Notes: generated from the letters alone by a model not told the origin. Shown: positions 7,832-17,177, counted from the stretch's first letter. The stretch is 46,065 nucleotides of DNA from DASPKA01 sp035628335 (GCA_035628335.1 DASPKA010000026.1:1-46065); one strand, 5' to 3'. A program made the numbers and translations.

Positions 7832-8868
7832 TTCACTGCTCCTTGAGGACGGCTCCAGGTCATATCTGCATATTTTCCGAAATTAAGTGTACCGTCACCG
7901 TTTACAGTGAAAGGGACCTTTCGGGGCTGGTAGGTTTCAACGCCATTGCGGTTCGTTATATTGCCATTTTTTTCACTCAGTGTAAAGTTCTGTTCTACTA
8001 CTTCTACATAGCCTTTTTTCGGGGTTTCCATGACAGTATTGGTAGCAATCATGATATGTCCATACCGTCCAAAACCCGCTACCCCAGCCATAAAGTCGCC
8101 TGCCGTTGGCAACTCTTTACTTTTACCAGACTGGAATGTTCTAAGTCCTCTGTCTTTATAGGTATTACCTTGGTCGCTTTTATCTACATGACCAAGAACA
8201 AAGGAAGCCGCATTTCCTTTTAATAGGGTCCCAGTAGTGAGTCGTTTATAATCGTCTGGATATTTGTCTTTCCATATAGTTAAGACATACCGAGTGATAA
8301 GGTCTTTGCATTGGTACTTGACTAAACCTTTTAAGTCTCCAATACGTGAGTTGTAAAAAACTTTAACTCCCTCTATAGAACCTACGGTCTCAGGAAGTGA
8401 GTTTGTTGGAGCATAGACTTTCCCGTTTTTTGGAATTGCTGAGACAAAGCTTGCCGTGCTATTTTGTAAGACGCTTCTCATATGAGTTTCTTCAGCCGCA
8501 TACGCAAGTGGGATAGGGTTTGCGGTATAAGGGAAAGGATTTGTCGTCCTGCGGTAGAGACCAGCTAGAAAGGCCAATAGTAATAGTAGTGCTGCGCCAA
8601 AAGTTAGGACTTGTGGGCTAGGTAGTGAAGTTTTTAGAGAATCTCTCACTGAATTTTCAGTTCTAGGACCTACACAGTAGGGTTCACAGAACCTCTGTTC
8701 ATAAGTTTTTTCTGTAGAGAAATCTTCGCTACTGCTGTTAGTTTTATATTGCGTTGCCCTTTTTTCTTGGGACTGTATTTGAAATGAGTTGGTTTGGGCA
8801 AGTGCAGGTTGCAGAAGAAATAAAGCTATAACCACACTGAGTCCCAGGCGTGTTATGAACGATCTCAT
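7828..8868 (-). CDS. Exported CHAP-type peptidoglycan hydrolase
   Basis: 346 residues: signal peptide (LSVVIALFLLQPALAQ), a linker, a second hydrophobic segment (FGAALLLLLAFLAGLY, about residues 89-104), and a C-terminal domain with the CHAP order: QCKDLITRYVL (catalytic Cys), FGRYGHIMIA (His) and VEVVEQN (acid/Asn). CHAP enzymes cut the stem peptide or amide bond of peptidoglycan. In an operon next to Tad genes it probably opens the wall for pilus passage, like the lytic enzymes of type IV secretion. Overlaps both neighbours by four bases. Confidence 0.75.
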   Translation of the reverse strand: MRSFITRLGLSVVIALFLLQPALAQTNSFQIQSQEKRATQYKTNSSSEDFSTEKTYEQRFCEPYCVGPRTENSVRDSLKTSLPSPQVLTFGAALLLLLAFLAGLYRRTTNPFPYTANPIPLAYAAEETHMRSVLQNSTASFVSAIPKNGKVYAPTNSLPETVGSIEGVKVFYNSRIGDLKGLVKYQCKDLITRYVLTIWKDKYPDDYKRLTTGTLLKGNAASFVLGHVDKSDQGNTYKDRGLRTFQSGKSKELPTAGDFMAGVAGFGRYGHIMIATNTVMETPKKGYVEVVEQNFTLSEKNGNITNRNGVETYQPRKVPFTVNGDGTLNFGKYADMTWSRPQGAVK

Positions 8869-10481
8869 ATGAGGTTTTCTTTCTTCTTATTTAATGTCTT
8901 TTTTATAGTTGCATAGGTGCCGGTCAGCCCCGCACCGGTTATTCCAAGAAGTCCTGCGGTACCTATGCTACCGTCAAGGTCAGCTGCGACACGAGTGCCA
9001 TCTGGTAAGTCTAAGTATGCTTGGCCTTGTGTGTAGTCAAAGTGCAGTGGCTGGCCGCTTTGTTGACTGAGCTTCTGGAGATCTGCGAGGCTAATTTGTT
9101 TTGAGCTTCCCACAAAGCTGCTTCCTGCGTTGGTATTCGTACTGTTTTGTAACGCGGCTGGTGTTGGCTGTGAGGCGGTAGATACCTGTGTCTGCTTAGC
9201 GGCTTGGCTTGTACTGTTACCCGTGCTTGAGTTGGATGTGGTGTTTGATACCTGATTTTTCGCCACACTCTGTTCTTTTCGTTCTAGCGCATTTTCACGT
9301 GCTTTGAGGGTCTTATCTTTTTCTTGCAGCGACTTTTCAGCATCTGAAAGTTTTTCTACGGCTCTGTCTATTTTTTTGTTAGCTTCCTGTTGGTCTAGGT
9401 TATTTTTTTCCTGTGCATCTGCTATAGCTTTCAGTCTTCGGGCCTCTGCTTCATTTGCTCTTTGAATTTTTGCTTGTTCTGCTGCTTGCTCGGCTAATGC
9501 TGCTTTTTCGCGGCGCAGCGCATCTTGGGCTTCAGATATTTGTGTTGAGTCTATAGCTGTTGTAGTTCTGGTTGTCTTTGAGGTCTGGTTCACTGCCGGA
9601 GTCGAAGTGGTACTCGGAGCAGTTCCTTGGTTTCTGTTGAGCCACAAAGGTACTAACCAGCTTGCAGTTGTACCCACAGCGTCAACGAGTTTCTTTATCT
9701 TAGGAGCATTTTTTATAAGGTAGCCTCCAGCACGGTACAGTGATCTGCCAGCCATCCATGCTCCCCGAGCTAATACCAATGCGCTTGCCCACGCATACTG
9801 TGCGGCTGCGATGACTGCGCCTATAACCGCAGGAAGTCCAAATGTAAGTACGCAAACCCCCACTACTAATGCAGTTACCACGACCGCGGTAATGATAGGG
9901 TGTTTTTTTGCAAAGTTGATTACAGGCCTTACGACATAGTTATGTACTGGCTTCAGTATTTTGTTATACGTCCATTTCAGCACGGGTGATGTCACGTTTT
10001 TAATACTCCGCCCAATTTGCTTGGCTGACTCAATCGGGTGTGTAAATACTTGTTTCGTAGCCCCCCAGAGAGCGCGAGGAGTGAACGCAGACCATATACT
10101 GATTTTTTCGTTACTTTGACCAGCTTGTTCTGCAGACATAGTACTTTGGGTTGTTGAGGCAGATTGTCCTCCTATTTCAGTACTCCACGGCACTTGGGTT
10201 AGGGGAACTATGTCTTTTGCACGCACAGTGGTATTTACGTTTGCTCCACCTTGCTGCCAGTGAGTACGGTTTGCTCTCGCATTTGCGTTTTCGTCTTTTT
10301 CTAAACTCATTTCTGTGTTTTCGTATGAACTTTCGATTTTGTAGGGAGGGGAAATAAACACTTTCTCAGTTGCCGCACTGGCTGGGCTCAGCACCGAGCC
10401 ATAAAAAAAGATGCCTAAAAACAGCATCCAAAAAATAACTATTCCTGTCCGCTTGTGGCGGGCAAAAAAACGCATGGTCAT
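8865..10481 (-). CDS. Large membrane/coiled-coil protein of the pilus locus
   Basis: 538 residues. Signal or anchor near the start (GIVIFWMLFLGIFFYGSVL), a pair of hydrophobic segments at about residues 195-240 (IITAVVVTALVVGVCVLTFG and AVIGAVIAAAQYAWASALVL), a Glu/Lys/Ala-rich coiled coil at about 315-400, a Ser/Thr/Asn/Gln-rich stretch to about 460, and a glycine-rich hydrophobic tail (GLLGITGAGLTG). No family recognised. As the first gene of the divergent arm it may be a scaffold or an envelope-spanning part of the pilus machine (inference). The start may be ATG 10481 or ATG 10475. Confidence 0.7.
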   Translation of the reverse strand: MTMRFFARHKRTGIVIFWMLFLGIFFYGSVLSPASAATEKVFISPPYKIESSYENTEMSLEKDENANARANRTHWQQGGANVNTTVRAKDIVPLTQVPWSTEIGGQSASTTQSTMSAEQAGQSNEKISIWSAFTPRALWGATKQVFTHPIESAKQIGRSIKNVTSPVLKWTYNKILKPVHNYVVRPVINFAKKHPIITAVVVTALVVGVCVLTFGLPAVIGAVIAAAQYAWASALVLARGAWMAGRSLYRAGGYLIKNAPKIKKLVDAVGTTASWLVPLWLNRNQGTAPSTTSTPAVNQTSKTTRTTTAIDSTQISEAQDALRREKAALAEQAAEQAKIQRANEAEARRLKAIADAQEKNNLDQQEANKKIDRAVEKLSDAEKSLQEKDKTLKARENALERKEQSVAKNQVSNTTSNSSTGNSTSQAAKQTQVSTASQPTPAALQNSTNTNAGSSFVGSSKQISLADLQKLSQQSGQPLHFDYTQGQAYLDLPDGTRVAADLDGSIGTAGLLGITGAGLTGTYATIKKTLNKKKENLI

Positions 10482-10519
10482 ATTATTTTGTCACAGCTCT
10501 TTTCTTCTATAAATTCGCG

Positions 10520-10558
10520 AGGTACGATCGTGTTAATAAAGTGTTTCGCGCCGTACCT
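10520..10558. repeat. Inverted repeat in the divergent intergenic region
   Basis: AGGTACG (10520-10526) and CGTACCT (10552-10558) are complementary in the 199-base gap between the two pilus arms. It could be an operator for both arms or an RNA hairpin; nothing else clear lies in the gap apart from the rightward promoter. Confidence 0.35.
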
Positions 10559-10641
10559 AACAGTGCGCTTATATGCAGGCTTATGCCACAAAGGAACTAT
10601 GTATGTGAAGTTATTATAGGTAATATAGCTACTGTGTCAAC

Positions 10642-10670
10642 TTTACAAAGGAGTATTAAAATTGTATAGT
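10642..10670 (+). promoter_or_regulatory. Promoter of the rightward Tad-like operon
   Basis: TTTACA (10642-10647), 17 bases, TATAGT (10665-10670). Transcription should begin near 10677, leaving only about four bases before ATG 10681. Confidence 0.6.
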
Positions 10671-10680
10671 TTTTGACCGT

Positions 10681-11181
10681 ATGAGGCCCACACAATTAGC
10701 TATGAAACAAGAGGGTCAGAGCGTGCTTGAGGCAGCTCTTGTGACTATTGTTTTAGTTCCGGTTTTGTTGTTTATATTACAGATATTTTTTTGGCTTGTG
10801 GCTACCTATACGGTAAACCACACGGTACGACAAGCGGCGTCAGTGATACAAGCAACGGGAAACCCTGAGCTGGCTCGACGAGTGATAGAAGAAAATATGC
10901 GCTACCTGGACAGAGACTTTGATGTAGCAGAGGCAGTGAGTCTTACAGTGACAGACAATTTCGGCGCTGCTAAGTCCAACCCCGCATGGCCCAAGAATGG
11001 CGGAGAAGCTAAGTGGTTTAGAGACATCCATGACCCAACACGTTTTGGTATTCGCCTGGACTTAACTTACAAAATGCCAGGTTATTTATTAAAGCTTGGT
11101 GATAGGTTAACTCAGGTAAGATCTTCAGCCTGGGTACCATTTGGCTGCCAATCACCCGACAATGCAACACCCTGTTCCTAA
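10681..11181 (+). CDS. TadE-like pseudopilin
   Basis: 166 residues. After a short leader (MRPTQLAMKQEG) comes QSVLEAALVTIVLVPVLLFI, a hydrophobic helix with Glu at position 5 after Gly, as in TadE pseudopilins cut by the prepilin peptidase. The rest is a soluble periplasmic or exterior domain. ATG 10681 is favoured by the promoter's position; ATG 10702 (MKQEG) is the alternative. First gene of the rightward operon; its end overlaps the next gene. Confidence 0.8.
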   Translation: MRPTQLAMKQEGQSVLEAALVTIVLVPVLLFILQIFFWLVATYTVNHTVRQAASVIQATGNPELARRVIEENMRYLDRDFDVAEAVSLTVTDNFGAAKSNPAWPKNGGEAKWFRDIHDPTRFGIRLDLTYKMPGYLLKLGDRLTQVRSSAWVPFGCQSPDNATPCS

Positions 11182-12169
11182 CAAACAATCTGGTGTGTAC
11201 CTTGTGATCGCTTCGGTTTTAATTTTTTTGCTTGTTTCAGTTTTTGTGTTTTTGTTTTACACAGTACAGATCAGGGAGCGGCAGCAGGGTATAAAATTAG
11301 TTGCTACAGAAGCTTTGGATGCTGGGTTGAGTATGATGCAGAGTATTGTTTTGGACCGGGCAGTGAAATATAGCACTGAGTACAACAGATTACAAAAGTC
11401 TGGGTTGAAGAATATTCGTCCTTGCTGGGGATACCTGCCAGACCCCGCAGGAGCAAGTATAAATCCATTTTTTTACCTTGATAATTACGACATCGCTAAG
11501 TTATATGACTTAGAAGGAAAAGCAGGAAAGTTCAGGTCCCTTGGAGGACATATGGAGAATCTCGTTGTTCCTGCAGTTTCAGCTGATAATACCTCCTGGG
11601 CGTGCGGAACTGGCAATACAGATACACGCACACCGCGAGCATTTGCGTTTCAAGATGTTAAGCTCGTTCCCTGCGGTATATCAGTATGTGAGGTCAGGTT
11701 TGACCGTTCACTTCCGTTTAAAGAACCAGAACCCTACATGCTGTGTTACGGCGAGCCGTACTATGAGTGTGTGAAAGAAACAATTTTTATTTCTCTCAAG
11801 TTTCAACTTCAAACAAAAATAGAAGAAGCTCCCACACCAACTGACGCAGAGTTTTGGCAACAGGTTTTGGACTCAGTAAAAAAAAGCGAACATACCGAGG
11901 AGGTTGTGAAACTTACAGAATACACCGGTGCTGCGTGGCAGGACTTTGATTGCCATTCTAAAATAAATGCCTCTGTTGATACCCTTGGTAACCCACAAGT
12001 GCCGGTGCTCGGTATAGAAATACGCTTAACAGCACCATATAGAAGTTTGTGGAAACCTCCTACGAAAAACGGAACCATGCTTTCAGTGGGAGATGTAGTT
12101 AGCGGTCAGCTAAATTTATGTCCAACGGATACGCTTAAATATACGACAATTAACATTATTGCCCCATGA
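11162..12169 (+). CDS. TadG-like envelope protein
   Basis: 335 residues with one N-terminal membrane helix (VYLVIASVLIFLLVSVFVFLF) and a large exterior domain containing several cysteines (RPCWGY, WACGTG, VPCGISVCEV, YMLCYGE, DFDCHS), suggesting disulfides. The position between two TadE genes and the anchor-plus-large-domain plan fit TadG-like tip or minor components, but there is no Glu5 pseudopilin signature. The frame can extend to a TTG at 11141; ATG 11162 is chosen. Ends in an ATGA overlap with cpaB. Confidence 0.62.
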   Translation: MQHPVPNKQSGVYLVIASVLIFLLVSVFVFLFYTVQIRERQQGIKLVATEALDAGLSMMQSIVLDRAVKYSTEYNRLQKSGLKNIRPCWGYLPDPAGASINPFFYLDNYDIAKLYDLEGKAGKFRSLGGHMENLVVPAVSADNTSWACGTGNTDTRTPRAFAFQDVKLVPCGISVCEVRFDRSLPFKEPEPYMLCYGEPYYECVKETIFISLKFQLQTKIEEAPTPTDAEFWQQVLDSVKKSEHTEEVVKLTEYTGAAWQDFDCHSKINASVDTLGNPQVPVLGIEIRLTAPYRSLWKPPTKNGTMLSVGDVVSGQLNLCPTDTLKYTTINIIAP

Positions 12170-12951
12170 AGCAAATTCTAGAGAAAATTAAACAATCCAT
12201 GCGTTCAATTAAGGTCCAGCTTACTACTACGCTTGCTGACCCAGAAGAGTTGTCCAAGTTTAGAAGGCAGCTGCAGGCACAATTACTTACTGCTGTGCTT
12301 TTAACCTTGGTTGCAGCTGGTGTGTTTCTATATTGGGCTGAAGGCCTTAAGTCTAAGTACACGCCGGTACAAGTAGTTGCAGCAAATCATGATATTCAAA
12401 CTCCGTGGAAACTTAAACGAAGTGATATAAAGTTTTTGACTATTCCACAAGAATCTTTGCCTGCTGATGCCATACAGCCTGAACATCTGGACAGCGTGCT
12501 TGGTCAAGTGCTGGTGCATAACTTTTCAGAAAATCAAGTGTTGACGAGGAACTCATTTTTGCCAAACACTCCAGCAGATGTGGTAGGTATGAAAATTGAG
12601 AGAGACTATAAGGGCATGGCAATCTCTACAGCCTGGTTTGACGGAAATTATCCTTCACTGCGTAGAGGTGATACGCTAACTTTTGTTATCACTATAACCG
12701 AAGAGGGTAAAGCGCCAGAAGTCCAGTTGCTCGGGCAACGTATTGAAGTGTTAGACGTTATTGCTGGTTCAGAAAAGCAGCCAAGTACGCTCTTGATTAA
12801 AGTAAACGAAGCGCTCTCGAATAGTATTCTACGCGCTCACGCCTCCCGAAACGTTTCATTGCACGCACTTGTCGACGGCTACAAGCCACCGATAGGGGAT
12901 CCGGTAGCAGAGCCTATGGCAGTTTCTGGTACAACAACAAACCCTAAATAG
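12166..12951 (+). CDS. cpaB: CpaB/RcpC-like Flp pilus assembly protein
   Basis: 261 residues: cytoplasmic N-terminus, a single membrane helix (LLTAVLLTLVAAGVFLYWA, about residues 43-61), then an SAF-type domain (YTPVQVVAANHDIQTPWKLKRSDI written in part) typical of CpaB, continuing with LGQVLVHNFSENQVLTRNSF. In Tad systems CpaB/RcpC sits in the periplasm and supports pilus assembly. Overlaps the TadG-like gene by four bases and is followed two bases later by a second TadE. Confidence 0.82.
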   Translation: MKQILEKIKQSMRSIKVQLTTTLADPEELSKFRRQLQAQLLTAVLLTLVAAGVFLYWAEGLKSKYTPVQVVAANHDIQTPWKLKRSDIKFLTIPQESLPADAIQPEHLDSVLGQVLVHNFSENQVLTRNSFLPNTPADVVGMKIERDYKGMAISTAWFDGNYPSLRRGDTLTFVITITEEGKAPEVQLLGQRIEVLDVIAGSEKQPSTLLIKVNEALSNSILRAHASRNVSLHALVDGYKPPIGDPVAEPMAVSGTTTNPK

Positions 12952-12953
12952 TT

Positions 12954-13520
12954 ATGTCTAAGCATACACGAATGGTAGGACAAGCGCTTCCAGAAACTGC
13001 TCTTACACTATTAGTGATTATTCCCCTTCTGTTGCTGGGTTTTCAGATCTCGTTTTGGGTTTTTGCCAGTCAGATTGTTCATTCCGCTGCGGTAGATGCT
13101 GCGGTAGTTGCTGCGAATACAGGTAACCCTGACTTAGCAGATCGGCTTATAGCAGGAAGAGTGAGTTTGCTTGCTTACCCAAACACTAAGCGAGTTCTGT
13201 TTTCAGAAAATTTTTCTGTTACCTACTTTCTCAGTAAGGACGGAGTATTTACAGACGTACCATGGTCAGGGAATGCGGTAGCGTGTATTCAAAATCCGAA
13301 CACTATACCTCGTTGGGTAGATCTCGGTAAAGACACACGCTGTACTTTTGTAAAAGGTGATGGGGTGGTAAAGATTTCTATATCTTACCGGTTACCAATG
13401 AATCTGTGGCTTAGTTGGTTCGACAAAACCCAAGCAGATGCAACCGCATATATAGTGTGTCAGCCTACGAAGATTGATGACGACCCACGTATGCCATTTT
13501 GTGAAAAATTTAAATACTAA
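12954..13520 (+). CDS. TadE-like pseudopilin (second copy)
   Basis: 188 residues with leader ending MVGQALPE, where cleavage after Gly leaves Glu at position 5, and a hydrophobic helix (TALTLLVIIPLLLLGFQISF). The exterior domain has cysteines AVACIQN, TRCTFV, IVCQPT and MPFCEK, suggesting disulfides absent from the first TadE. Co-transcribed; the next ATG follows after two bases. Confidence 0.8.
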   Translation: MSKHTRMVGQALPETALTLLVIIPLLLLGFQISFWVFASQIVHSAAVDAAVVAANTGNPDLADRLIAGRVSLLAYPNTKRVLFSENFSVTYFLSKDGVFTDVPWSGNAVACIQNPNTIPRWVDLGKDTRCTFVKGDGVVKISISYRLPMNLWLSWFDKTQADATAYIVCQPTKIDDDPRMPFCEKFKY

Positions 13521-13522
13521 CT

Positions 13523-14734
13523 ATGAAGATACTTCTTAAAAATAACACTACACTAGACGAGCTGCACGCAGCAGTAGTTTTTGAATTAGAACGAAAGGGT
13601 AGTATATTGAGCCCTCAAGCGGTTGATGAAGTTCTTATCACTTTACTGCAGACAGATCAAGCGGATTTTTCGCATTTGAGAAAGCGGCTACATAACAGGA
13701 TTTTTAGTTTTGGTGTGTTAACAGATATTCTTACGGACCAGGAAGTCACAGAGGTTATGGTGAATGGCCCAGAGCATGTATATATAGAGCGCCAAGGTAT
13801 TCTTTCTCGAGCAGATGTTCGTTTTGAGTCTGAAGAGGAACTGCTTATGGTCATAAACAGAATTGTTTCAGAAGTCGGGCGGCGTGTAGACGCAAGTCAG
13901 CCTCTCTGTGACGCACGGCTCGCAGATGGTAGTCGTGTAAACGTTATTATTCCTCCTTTGTCTTTAGTTGGTCCGGTTTTAACCATACGCAGGTTTCCCA
14001 AAAATGCGATGAATTTAGAAGATTTAGTGATCAAGGCGTCACTAAGTCCAGCTATGGCTGAGTTTTTGCGGGCATGTGTAAGGGCTAAGCTTAACGTAAT
14101 AATCTCTGGTGGAACCGGTGGCGGTAAAACAACCCTCTTAAATGCGCTGGGTTCAGAAATTTCAAAAGCAGAGCGTTTGCTTACCATAGAAGACTCTGCA
14201 GAAATGAAGATTGACCACCCGCATTTGATTTCTCTAGAGGCTCGTCAGGCAAATATAGAAGGGCAGGGGGAAATACCTATTCGTACGTTGGTGAAGAATG
14301 CTCTTCGTATGCGACCGGACAGGATTATAGTAGGGGAGATTCGTGGAGGAGAGGCGCTAGACATGCTGCAGGCTATGAACACAGGACACCAGGGCAGCTT
14401 AACTACAGTTCACGCAAACGCGCCACTCGAAGCACTCTTTCGAGTTGAAACTATGTGTTTGATGTCTGGTGTGGAGCTTCCGCTTTCTGCAGTCCGCCAA
14501 CAGGTTGCGCAAGCAGTGCATGTCATTGTTCAGCAGGAGCGCTTGTCAGATGGTAACAGGAAAGTGACGTCTATATGCATGCTTGAACCAGAGTGGCAGA
14601 ATGGGTTTGTATTGCGTGAGCTTTGCAAGTTCGACAAAGTTACTGATCAGCACGTGTGGACAGGTGAAACACCAAACCGACTTCAGCTGTTTGAGCAGGC
14701 AAAAGTTATCATTCAACCGGAGTGGTTTGCATGA
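13523..14734 (+). CDS. tadA: TadA/CpaF pilus assembly ATPase
   Basis: 403 residues of the CpaF/TadA family of secretion ATPases that power Flp pilus assembly at the inner membrane face. Visible motifs: VTEVMVNGPEHVYIE in the N-terminal domain, Walker A GGTGGGKTT near residue 195, Asp box (TIEDSAEM), Walker B RPDRIIVGEIRGGEAL and the His box GSLTTVHANAP. Its stop shares ATGA with tadB. Confidence 0.95.
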   Translation: MKILLKNNTTLDELHAAVVFELERKGSILSPQAVDEVLITLLQTDQADFSHLRKRLHNRIFSFGVLTDILTDQEVTEVMVNGPEHVYIERQGILSRADVRFESEEELLMVINRIVSEVGRRVDASQPLCDARLADGSRVNVIIPPLSLVGPVLTIRRFPKNAMNLEDLVIKASLSPAMAEFLRACVRAKLNVIISGGTGGGKTTLLNALGSEISKAERLLTIEDSAEMKIDHPHLISLEARQANIEGQGEIPIRTLVKNALRMRPDRIIVGEIRGGEALDMLQAMNTGHQGSLTTVHANAPLEALFRVETMCLMSGVELPLSAVRQQVAQAVHVIVQQERLSDGNRKVTSICMLEPEWQNGFVLRELCKFDKVTDQHVWTGETPNRLQLFEQAKVIIQPEWFA

Positions 14735-15735
14735 AAATATTTAGAATAATTATAGGAATTTTTTCTTTCGCTGCGCTGAGTTATTCCGTTTATATTCTGT
14801 CTGGTAAAGTCTTTACGGCGTACGCTGCCGACCCCCTGCTTCCCTGGGTCGTTGTTTGCATGGCTGCTACAGCTGCGCTTTTGGCAATTTTTTGGTTTGG
14901 GTTGTTTCGGAGTTTTTTTCGCGTGTATACGTTTAGGATGCGACTGCCTGCAAAGAAGGTAACAAGACAAGCCTCCTTTTGGCCTGCTCTAACAGCTCAG
15001 GAAAGGCTTGACTATGTGGGGGACCTCGTTGCAGAAAGTGGAATGGGAGAGCCTAAAGATAGAAATGCTCAAGCAATGGTTGTGGTAATTGCATTGCTCG
15101 TACTTTTTTTGCTCGACCAGTACTTTCTGTTTATGGGAGCAGTTGGATTATTAGCAGCTGGCATTGCAATTTTGCTCAATAGGCGCCGCAAGCGTAAAGA
15201 GATGCTTGTTCGTTCTTTTCCAATGTCATTAGAGATTTTAATCAGCTCGTTGCGTGCAGGATTTTCATTTCCACAGGCTATAACCGCTACTGCCCGTGAA
15301 AGTACGGGTCCGATGGCAGACGTCTTTAAAGCGCTTGTGCGTGCGTATGAGTACAAGTTTCCACTGCAGGAAGCAGTGAGGATACTTAGTGTGTATGTGC
15401 GTATGGAAGACTGGGATAACTTCGGTGACTGTTTACGTATCAATGCGAAAGTGGGAGGAGATATTATCCCTGCACTTGAAGCTTTGTCAAAAACCATTTT
15501 TCAACGTCAGGAGATTGAGAGTGAAACCAAGACAGCTACTGCATCTGGCCGCATGTCAGGAGTGATAGTTTCTGCACTTGCTCCGTTGGGTTGCTTCCTG
15601 TTTTACATAATGTCTCCCGAATATATTGCGCCACTCTTTACTACGACCTCGGGTAATATAATGCTCGTGCTTGCGCTTGGTCTTGAGCTCGCTGGTGCCG
15701 CTTGGATTTGGAAGATTACACAAATCGATTTTTAA
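14731..15735 (+). CDS. tadB: TadB-like inner membrane platform protein
   Basis: 334 residues with two N-terminal membrane helices, a second pair near residues 115-145, a GspF/T2SSF-type cytoplasmic domain (PMSLEILISSLRAGFSFPQA, and QRQEIESETKTATASGRMSG) and two C-terminal helices. ATG 14731 overlapping the ATPase stop is chosen over ATG 14722. TadB and TadC pair to form the platform on which TadA acts. Confidence 0.88.
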   Translation: MKIFRIIIGIFSFAALSYSVYILSGKVFTAYAADPLLPWVVVCMAATAALLAIFWFGLFRSFFRVYTFRMRLPAKKVTRQASFWPALTAQERLDYVGDLVAESGMGEPKDRNAQAMVVVIALLVLFLLDQYFLFMGAVGLLAAGIAILLNRRRKRKEMLVRSFPMSLEILISSLRAGFSFPQAITATARESTGPMADVFKALVRAYEYKFPLQEAVRILSVYVRMEDWDNFGDCLRINAKVGGDIIPALEALSKTIFQRQEIESETKTATASGRMSGVIVSALAPLGCFLFYIMSPEYIAPLFTTTSGNIMLVLALGLELAGAAWIWKITQIDF

Positions 15736-15736
15736 C

Positions 15737-16606
15737 ATGACCAAAATATTACTACACACTCCTATAGTCCTTACCCTGTTACTTGTACTGCCATTTTTAT
15801 ATGCGTTCATGAGAATTTCAGCATGGCCGGTAAAACTTGTAATGGGGCTGCGCATAGTGCCTGTATGGAACCGTAAAGTGCTAGAAAGATACTTAAGTTC
15901 TTACCAACCTTCAGGATTTTGGACTCCGTGGCTCAACGTCAGAGCTCTTACCACGCTCAGCGTGCAAATTAACTATGGGGGAGTGAGCTGGCAGTATATT
16001 GCCGGAGCAAAAATTCTTGCAGTTAAATATGGATTGGTATTAGGAGTACTGTGGTGGGTTATGGAAATGAGTGTGTTTAATGCTATGGTTGGCATTGCTA
16101 TTGCATTAACTCTATATCTTTGGCCAGAGTTTTACTTTAAGCGGAAGATTAATTCCCAGACTTTATACTTCACACGCACGTTAAGCAGCGTGCTTGACTT
16201 ACTTAAGATTCAGGTAGGTAGTGGCCTTACGTTAGAGCAGAGTATTGACTATATTTCTCGCACCAGAACAGATGCATGGGCGCATGAGATGGCAGTGGTG
16301 TCGCGTTTAAACAAGGCTGGATTTACGCTTGAAGCAGCTTTAGAGCGTGTGATGGAGCATGTACAAGTAGAAGACTTTGTACGGTTTGTAGGGTCACTAA
16401 AACAAGCAAAGACTTTGGGCGCAAGCTTGTCTAAAACCTTAGAGATACAAGCAGGGCTTATACGCCAACGGCGTAAACAGGCAGCTGAAGAAAAAGCCAA
16501 GACCGCTGCAGTGAGAATAGTGTTACCGCTCGTACTGTGCATTTTCCCCGCCTTGCTGATAGTCTTTTTGGGCCCCGCAATTTTAAGGTTAACCGGAGGT
16601 TTCTAG
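15737..16606 (+). CDS. tadC: TadC-like inner membrane platform protein
   Basis: 289 residues: N-terminal helix (PIVLTLLLVLPFLYAFM), a central helix pair, a T2SSF domain (LDLLKIQVGSGLTLEQSIDY; RQRRKQAAEEKAKTAAVRIV) and a C-terminal helix (LVLCIFPALLIVFLG). The start is ATG 15737, two bases after tadB's stop, since the longer start at 15671 lies inside tadB. Confidence 0.88.
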   Translation: MTKILLHTPIVLTLLLVLPFLYAFMRISAWPVKLVMGLRIVPVWNRKVLERYLSSYQPSGFWTPWLNVRALTTLSVQINYGGVSWQYIAGAKILAVKYGLVLGVLWWVMEMSVFNAMVGIAIALTLYLWPEFYFKRKINSQTLYFTRTLSSVLDLLKIQVGSGLTLEQSIDYISRTRTDAWAHEMAVVSRLNKAGFTLEAALERVMEHVQVEDFVRFVGSLKQAKTLGASLSKTLEIQAGLIRQRRKQAAEEKAKTAAVRIVLPLVLCIFPALLIVFLGPAILRLTGGF

Positions 16607-16635
16607 TTGACTTGGAGGGTTTGTAATGTTATAAA
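16607..16635 (+). promoter_or_regulatory. Promoter of the prepilin peptidase gene
   Basis: TTGACT (16607-16612), 17 bases, TATAAA (16630-16635), then eight bases to ATG 16644: an internal promoter giving a near-leaderless mRNA. It starts at the tadC stop codon. Confidence 0.65.
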
Positions 16636-16643
16636 AGATAATC

Positions 16644-17099
16644 ATGATTTTCTTAGCCGCGCTAATTGCAACGGTGTACTGTTCCTACACTGACATTTTC
16701 TACCGTCGCGTTCCCAACCTCGTAGTAGGAGTCCTCCTGTTGCTCTCTTGTGTCGAGGTACTTCTGTATCCTGCACGGTTTTCCGATATAGGCTACGGGC
16801 TTGTATTCGGTTTGCTCATTGGATTTGCCTTTTATGTGCTTAAAGTCTGGGGTGCAGGGGATGCGAAGTTGTTTATTGCTGTTTCTGCCATTGTAGGCAT
16901 ATTCAGTTTCTTTAAATTCTTTTATTTTACTTTGCTGGCTGGTGGTCTTCTTGCGTTAGGTTATATACTTGCTCACGCTAGCCAAAGGCGAAAAGGGCAT
17001 GCATCGATCCTTTCACACTGGCTCGGGGCCGTGAAACGAGACATACCCTACGGAGTAGCAATCTCCGCCGGTATGGTGGCGCTAAAAATTTTCTCATAA
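16644..17099 (+). CDS. cpaA: CpaA/TadV prepilin peptidase
   Basis: 151 residues, several membrane helices, with the two catalytic aspartates in SYTDIFYRRVPN and GAGDAKLFIA (GxGD motif). No N-terminal methylase domain, so it is the short TadV/CpaA class that cleaves Flp and TadE leaders. It may also serve the type IV pilins at 32-37 kb, since no other GxGD peptidase is in the window. Confidence 0.92.
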   Translation: MIFLAALIATVYCSYTDIFYRRVPNLVVGVLLLLSCVEVLLYPARFSDIGYGLVFGLLIGFAFYVLKVWGAGDAKLFIAVSAIVGIFSFFKFFYFTLLAGGLLALGYILAHASQRRKGHASILSHWLGAVKRDIPYGVAISAGMVALKIFS

Positions 17100-17107
17100 C
17101 CAAAATT

Positions 17108-17152
17108 AAAAATTCTCTCTTTATCGCAAATGCGATAAAGAGAGAATTTTTT
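17108..17152 (+). terminator. 21-bp perfect terminator hairpin
   Basis: 17108-17128 pairs exactly with 17131-17151 (AAAAATTCTCTCTTTATCGC and its complement). The A-run and T-run on the two sides make it bidirectional. It closes the Tad operon. Confidence 0.9.
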
Positions 17153-17177
17153 GTTATGAATATCTTTTTAATTTATT

